This document shows, piece after piece, positions 60,625 through 64,000 of a stretch of 64,000 bases of DNA. The translations under genes were made by a program, and so were the position numbers. Every line of letters starts with the position of its first letter. The stretch's first letter is position 1. Source of the stretch: Datisca glomerata (taxonomy: Eukaryota; Streptophyta; Magnoliopsida; Cucurbitales; Datiscaceae); assembly GCA_003255025.1 (NCBI GenBank), contig QANY01005796.1, positions 108,991 to 172,990 of the forward strand, read 5' to 3'. Under the pieces are notes generated by a model, which made no database searches, was not told where the DNA came from, and saw only the letters and a list, made by a program, of their open reading frames with translations.

Positions 60625-61077
60625 CTATTCATCTTCACTGAGGTCCACATCCTCAAAAGGGTCTTGAGAATCTTGGAAGGGATCATGGGCCCATCGGGGA
60701 AGAGACCGCACCTGAGATTTTCCCTTTGATTTTTGAGATGGAGGTTGACTCTTTTTATTTTTGATTGGGTGACTTGATCCTACTGAGGATTCAGAGTTGG
60801 AACTGGAATTTTCTAGAAGGAGGAGCATTTTTTGTATTAACTCCTGCTTTTCTTTTGATTTTTTAGACTTATTTTTGCCTTTTGAAGAAGGCCTTGTGCT
60901 GGATTTTGAATGTTGGGAGGAGCCTGTTGATTGTTCAGTTTGTAGAGCCTGATTATCTGGTTCCCTAATTTTTAAGGAGGCCACTGGAGGCTTGAGAGAT
61001 TTTGTCTGAGGGTGAGATTTTGCCAACTCTTCATGTATGGAGGCAGATTTTTTATCGTATTGAATTTGTCCCACCAT
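60625..61077 (-). pseudogene. Pararetroviral second ORF, C-terminal part (Ser/Lys-rich)
   Basis: The 150-residue frame is rich in Ser, Lys and Gln with low-complexity stretches (KGKNKSKKSKEKQE, SSNSESSVGSS) and ends with the acidic tail DPFEDVDLSEDE. No enzymatic motif is visible. It follows other fragments of the same ORF in order. Its function in caulimovirids of this layout is not established. Confidence 0.6.
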
Positions 61078-61168
61078 TTAACATAGTATTGTCTGGTGAG
61101 GATTTCTTCTTCAATGGCGTATTGCCATTTAAGGATCCAAGGGATTTTAAATTTCTTTACAAAATAAA

Positions 61169-61642
61169 TTATTGGGGAAAGGAGGCCTCAACCGTTGAGG
61201 GTTTAAATAATTTTAAAAATAAACTATAATTTTGTTGTAAATCAATTGGAAAAATCTCAAAGACAAGGCCATGGATTGACCACCGCCTTAAAAACCATTT
61301 TGGTAAATTAATTTTGAAATTTTTGTCAAAATTTAAAAACCAAGAGTGGTTAAATTCACTATTTTGATGCAAGAAAATTGTTTGTCATGCATCAATATAG
61401 TCAAAATAATTATATTATTTTTTATTTAAAAGTGGTTTTAATCCTGAGGGATGGATTTTCCATTCCTCTAAAGTTATTATTTTGAGGATATAGAATGAAT
61501 GGTAAAGGATTTTTCTCTCTGCACTGTTTATTGGTTTGATATTTATTGATTTTGTTTCTAGGAGAATATCTCTATAGAAACTAAGAGTTTTGTCCTTGTG
61601 TCCAGGGACAAAATGGGAATCAGGAAGTAAATGGGCCTTCAC
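61169..61642 (-). pseudogene. Pararetroviral second ORF, middle fragments
   Basis: Two short frames (61,642-61,415 and 61,372-61,169) bridge the N- and C-terminal pieces of the second ORF. They are separated by stops and frame changes. No motif is recognised; assignment rests on position. Confidence 0.45.
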
Positions 61643-61647
61643 TATTT

Positions 61648-61998
61648 CTATTGGATTTTTGGAATGGGTGAATGGGTGTTCAATATAGAAGAGATTTTTA
61701 CTGGGGTTTTTCTGTAATAAGGAGAAGATTTTCTATAACTGGTGAATGGTTGGTTGATGACTAATTGTGGGTCAAAAGGTTTAGAAACTGCAAATGGGTC
61801 AAATTGATTGATTAAAGCAGTTTGGTAATTAGGTCTGGTAGACTCAAGAACCGTTAGCTGGGTATTTCTAGGAGTAGAAGACTCCTCTTTGATTTGGGCC
61901 TTAAGGGCCAATTGATGTGTGGAGGTTTCTCCTCTGGTCATTTTTCCGGAACCTTGGGGCCTAGACCCCATCCTTTTGTTATCCCTGCAGGAATTCAC
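61648..61998 (-). pseudogene. Pararetroviral second ORF, N-terminal part
   Basis: The 116-residue frame begins within the last codons of the RNase H frame (about 20-nt overlap). Such an overlap suits translational coupling by reinitiation. It is basic at the start (MGSRPQGSGKMTRGE) and Pro/Asn/Gln-rich later. No domain is recognised. Confidence 0.55.
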
Positions 61999-62515
61999 GT
62001 GTCAAAAAGTCAGGAACTGAATTATCAACTCCTTTAATAAATTCAATATTGAAATCAAATATACTAAGTATAGATTGCCATCTAGTAAAGATTTGTTTGG
62101 AGGCTATATTTTTAACATCCTTTTCTAGAACATTCTTAGTAGATTTGCAATCAATTTTTAGCAAGAATTTTTTATTTAGCAAGTCATCTTGGAATTTCTG
62201 TATGCATAAAACAACAGATAAAATTTCCTTCTTAATAGTATTGTAATTAGTTTGTGATTGAGACCATGTTCCAGATGTAAACCTAACAATTTGTTCGTGT
62301 GCTTCTGGGGAAATCTTTTGTAATAGGATGCCTCCATAACCAATTTCAGATGCATCAGTTTTGACAATTTTAAAAGAATTATTAGTGGGAATGCCAAGAC
62401 AAGGAAGTGTCTTAACATGAGTTTTAATTTTTCTGATTAAATCAGTGTGGACAGTTGTCCAAGGAGGAGGATTCTTTTTAAGTCTGTCAAAGAGAGGCTT
62501 ACAATCAATTCTCAT
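61979..62515 (-). pseudogene. Pararetroviral RNase H domain
   Basis: The 178-residue frame shows the RNase H acidic residues in order: Asp54 in VKTDASEIGYGG, Glu97 in KKEILSVV, Asp122 in KIDCKSTKNVL and Asp169 in VPDFLTREF. The frame is open further upstream through the connection region to about 62,750 without an ATG, so it was once part of the polymerase polyprotein. The N-terminal part (PLFDRLKKNPPPW) is the standard linker between reverse transcriptase and RNase H. Confidence 0.88.
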
Positions 62516-62766
62516 TTTATCGTAAAAATCAGATATGTAATTTAGAGATCCTAGGAACCTTTGTAATTGTGTTTTATCTAGTATTTCATTGGGGAATTTG
62601 TCAGCAAATTGTATTACCCTGTCAATTGGCTTGATTATAGAATGGTGAATTTCGAATCCTAAGAATCTAATCTTAGATTGAAATAATTTAATTTTCCTAG
62701 CAGAGATAACTAGACCATTTTGTTTTATTATCCTAGCAAATTGTTCAAGGTGCCTCCAATGGTGTT

Positions 62767-63243
62767 CTATTGTTTTCGAAAAAATAGAACATCATCATTG
62801 TAAACAATTGAGAAATCATTAAATTGATTAAAGATTTCATTCATTATATTTTGAAATTCACTAGGAGCATTTTTAAGGCCAAAAGGCATTACGTTCCACT
62901 CATAATGGCCAAATGGAGTTACAAATGCTGTTTTGTATTTATCACTTTCGTTTATCTGGATTTGCCAGAATCCAGATTTCATATCAAATTTAGAGAATAT
63001 TACTGCATCTCCAAGTCTATTTATTAAATCCCTTTTGTTTGGTATTGGATATCTTATCCATTCTAAAACATTATTAAGGGGCTTGTAGTTGATTACTAAA
63101 CGAGGAACTCCTCGTTCGATTTCACAGGCCTTCTGGACATAAAAGGCCGAGCAGGACCAAGGGGATTTGCTTTTTCTAATAATATTTTTATTCAGAAGTT
63201 CTGTAATTTCTTTTTTACAAAACAAAAGCATTTCTGAATTCAT
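62767..63243 (-). pseudogene. Pararetroviral reverse transcriptase domain
   Basis: The 158-residue frame has the fingers and palm: KSKSPWSCSAFYV, then RLVINYKPLN and FSKFDMKSGFWQIQI (Asp87). It continues KTAFVTPFGHYEWNVMPFGL and APSEFQNIMN. The catalytic box is YNDD (148-151); an aliphatic residue is usual at the second position. The frame breaks right after the box at an A-rich run near 62,778. The motif set is that of caulimovirid reverse transcriptases. Confidence 0.9.
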
Positions 63244-63444
63244 TTGAATTGGTCTTGCTTTTGTTAGGATATTCTTTTCATCAAATCCCTTAATATAGGG
63301 AAGGTTGACAGTATGTTGCTTTCTGTGCCAGAAAGCATTGGGAATATTATAACATAATTCTTTACAGATTTTTTTTTCAAATATTTTAATTTTGTTTTGA
63401 AGAGTAGGATTTCGAAGCTGTTCTTCAATTCTGTTAAATTTTAA

Positions 63445-63864
63445 TTAATTTTGTAAAAAACATAATTGTTTTTCCTTACAGGAAATGAGATTTATTGATT
63501 TTGAGATAGATTTTTCTTTTAAAGTTTTTAATTTTTCATTACTGGGAAAAGAGAGGAATTTAAATTTTATTGGCTTATTCATGACATAGGTAATTATTCC
63601 ATCATACTCTGTTGAGAATGGATATAGTAGAGCAATAAATGGTAGACCTAGGAAAATTTTGTCAGTCATATTTTTTACTAAGACAAATGATGTTTTAAAA
63701 CATACATTATCTTGGCAAATATGAACTGTGGGTATTTCATAATTAATGTGCATACGAGTACCATTAGCAGAGGACAATGATTCTTTTATCTTCCTAAAGT
63801 ATTTGATTGGAACTAATCCTTCCTGCATACAATTTAAATCTGCTCCTGAATCTACAAGAGCCAT
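63445..63864 (-). pseudogene. Pararetroviral aspartic protease domain
   Basis: The frame opens with ALVDSGADLNCM, the active-site motif (Asp5), and later has KIFLGLPFIALLYPF, the flap-to-C-terminal strand typical of retropepsins. It lies directly before the reverse transcriptase in minus-strand order. An in-frame TAA upstream, caused by a 59-bp repeat step (63,881 to 63,940), separates it from the rest of the polyprotein. Confidence 0.82.
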
Positions 63865-63880
63865 TGTGGTAAAATCAAAA

Positions 63881-64000
63881 TCTTGTTTTAATTTAGGATT
63901 TTCAATTTTGCAACTATTTTCTTAAGTCTTTCAAGGTATTCTTGTTTTAATTCAGGATTTTCAGTTTTGCAAATTAAATCTAACAAGAGGGTTTGTTGTT
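63881..64000 (-). repeat. Short tandem duplication in the viral polyprotein region
   Basis: A block of about 35 bp beginning TCTTGTTTTAATT is present at 63,881 and again at 63,940. The 59-bp spacing, not a multiple of three, accounts for the frame break just upstream of the protease. Viral coding sequence continues past the window edge. Confidence 0.6.

Larger units (their letters stand above)
59881..64000 (-). mobile_element. Endogenous caulimovirid (plant pararetrovirus), partial
   Basis: Minus-strand order is protease, reverse transcriptase, RNase H, a second ORF, then an intergenic region with TATA box, poly(A) signal and tRNA-Met primer site. Having reverse transcriptase and RNase H with no integrase, and one control region carrying both promoter and primer site, identifies Caulimoviridae rather than a Ty3 element. 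An ORF after the polymerase ORF is reminiscent of florendovirus-like endogenous viruses; the genus is not settled. Frameshifts and stops show it is a relic. The upstream part (movement and coat proteins) lies beyond the window. Confidence 0.88.

Overview
The window reads as nuclear DNA of a flowering plant, most likely a eudicot. It is strongly AT-rich and mostly built from decayed retroelements. It contains a plant-specific FAF-family gene, a phylloplanin/Ole e 1-like gene family and an endogenous plant pararetrovirus. I cannot name the species. I saw no rRNA, tRNA or CRISPR.

Layout. (1) 1-3,170: low-copy DNA with the only clearly intact ordinary gene, a FAF-like gene at 702-1442 (+), and a possible orphan promoter plus first exon near 2.9-3.16 kb. 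(2) 3.8-11.8 kb: two copies of an internally deleted copia element (gag joined directly to RNase H) and the first array of a roughly 31-bp hairpin-forming minisatellite. (3) 12.5-25.9 kb: a decayed Ty3/gypsy element on the minus strand. A copia element (15,759-22,838, flanked by GTTAC target-site duplications) is nested in its 111-bp tandem repeats. (4) 26-41.1 kb: phylloplanin-like gene copies and further minisatellite arrays. Inserted here are a CACTA transposon carrying a glycosyl-hydrolase-28-like exon, a hAT-like element, a MITE-like foldback and a LINE 3' end. (5) 41.5-55.3 kb: a second, diverged copy of the whole 5.9-33 kb arrangement without most of the later insertions. (6) 55.3-59.9 kb: a second, truncated copia element of the nested family. 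(7) 59.9-64.0 kb: an endogenous caulimovirid on the minus strand. It has protease, reverse transcriptase, RNase H, a second ORF, a promoter/poly(A) region and a tRNA-Met primer site, and runs off the right edge.

Big picture. A composite unit (minisatellite, phylloplanin-like gene, spacer, second array, deleted copia, Ty3 LTR, short third array, gene) has been duplicated in direct orientation and then decayed separately in each copy. Of four phylloplanin-like copies, only the one at 40,605-41,045 keeps an open frame and a TATA box. Comparing the two unit copies gives clean empty sites that define several transposon boundaries and their relative order. All coordinates for decayed repeats are approximate unless a target-site duplication or terminal motif is stated.
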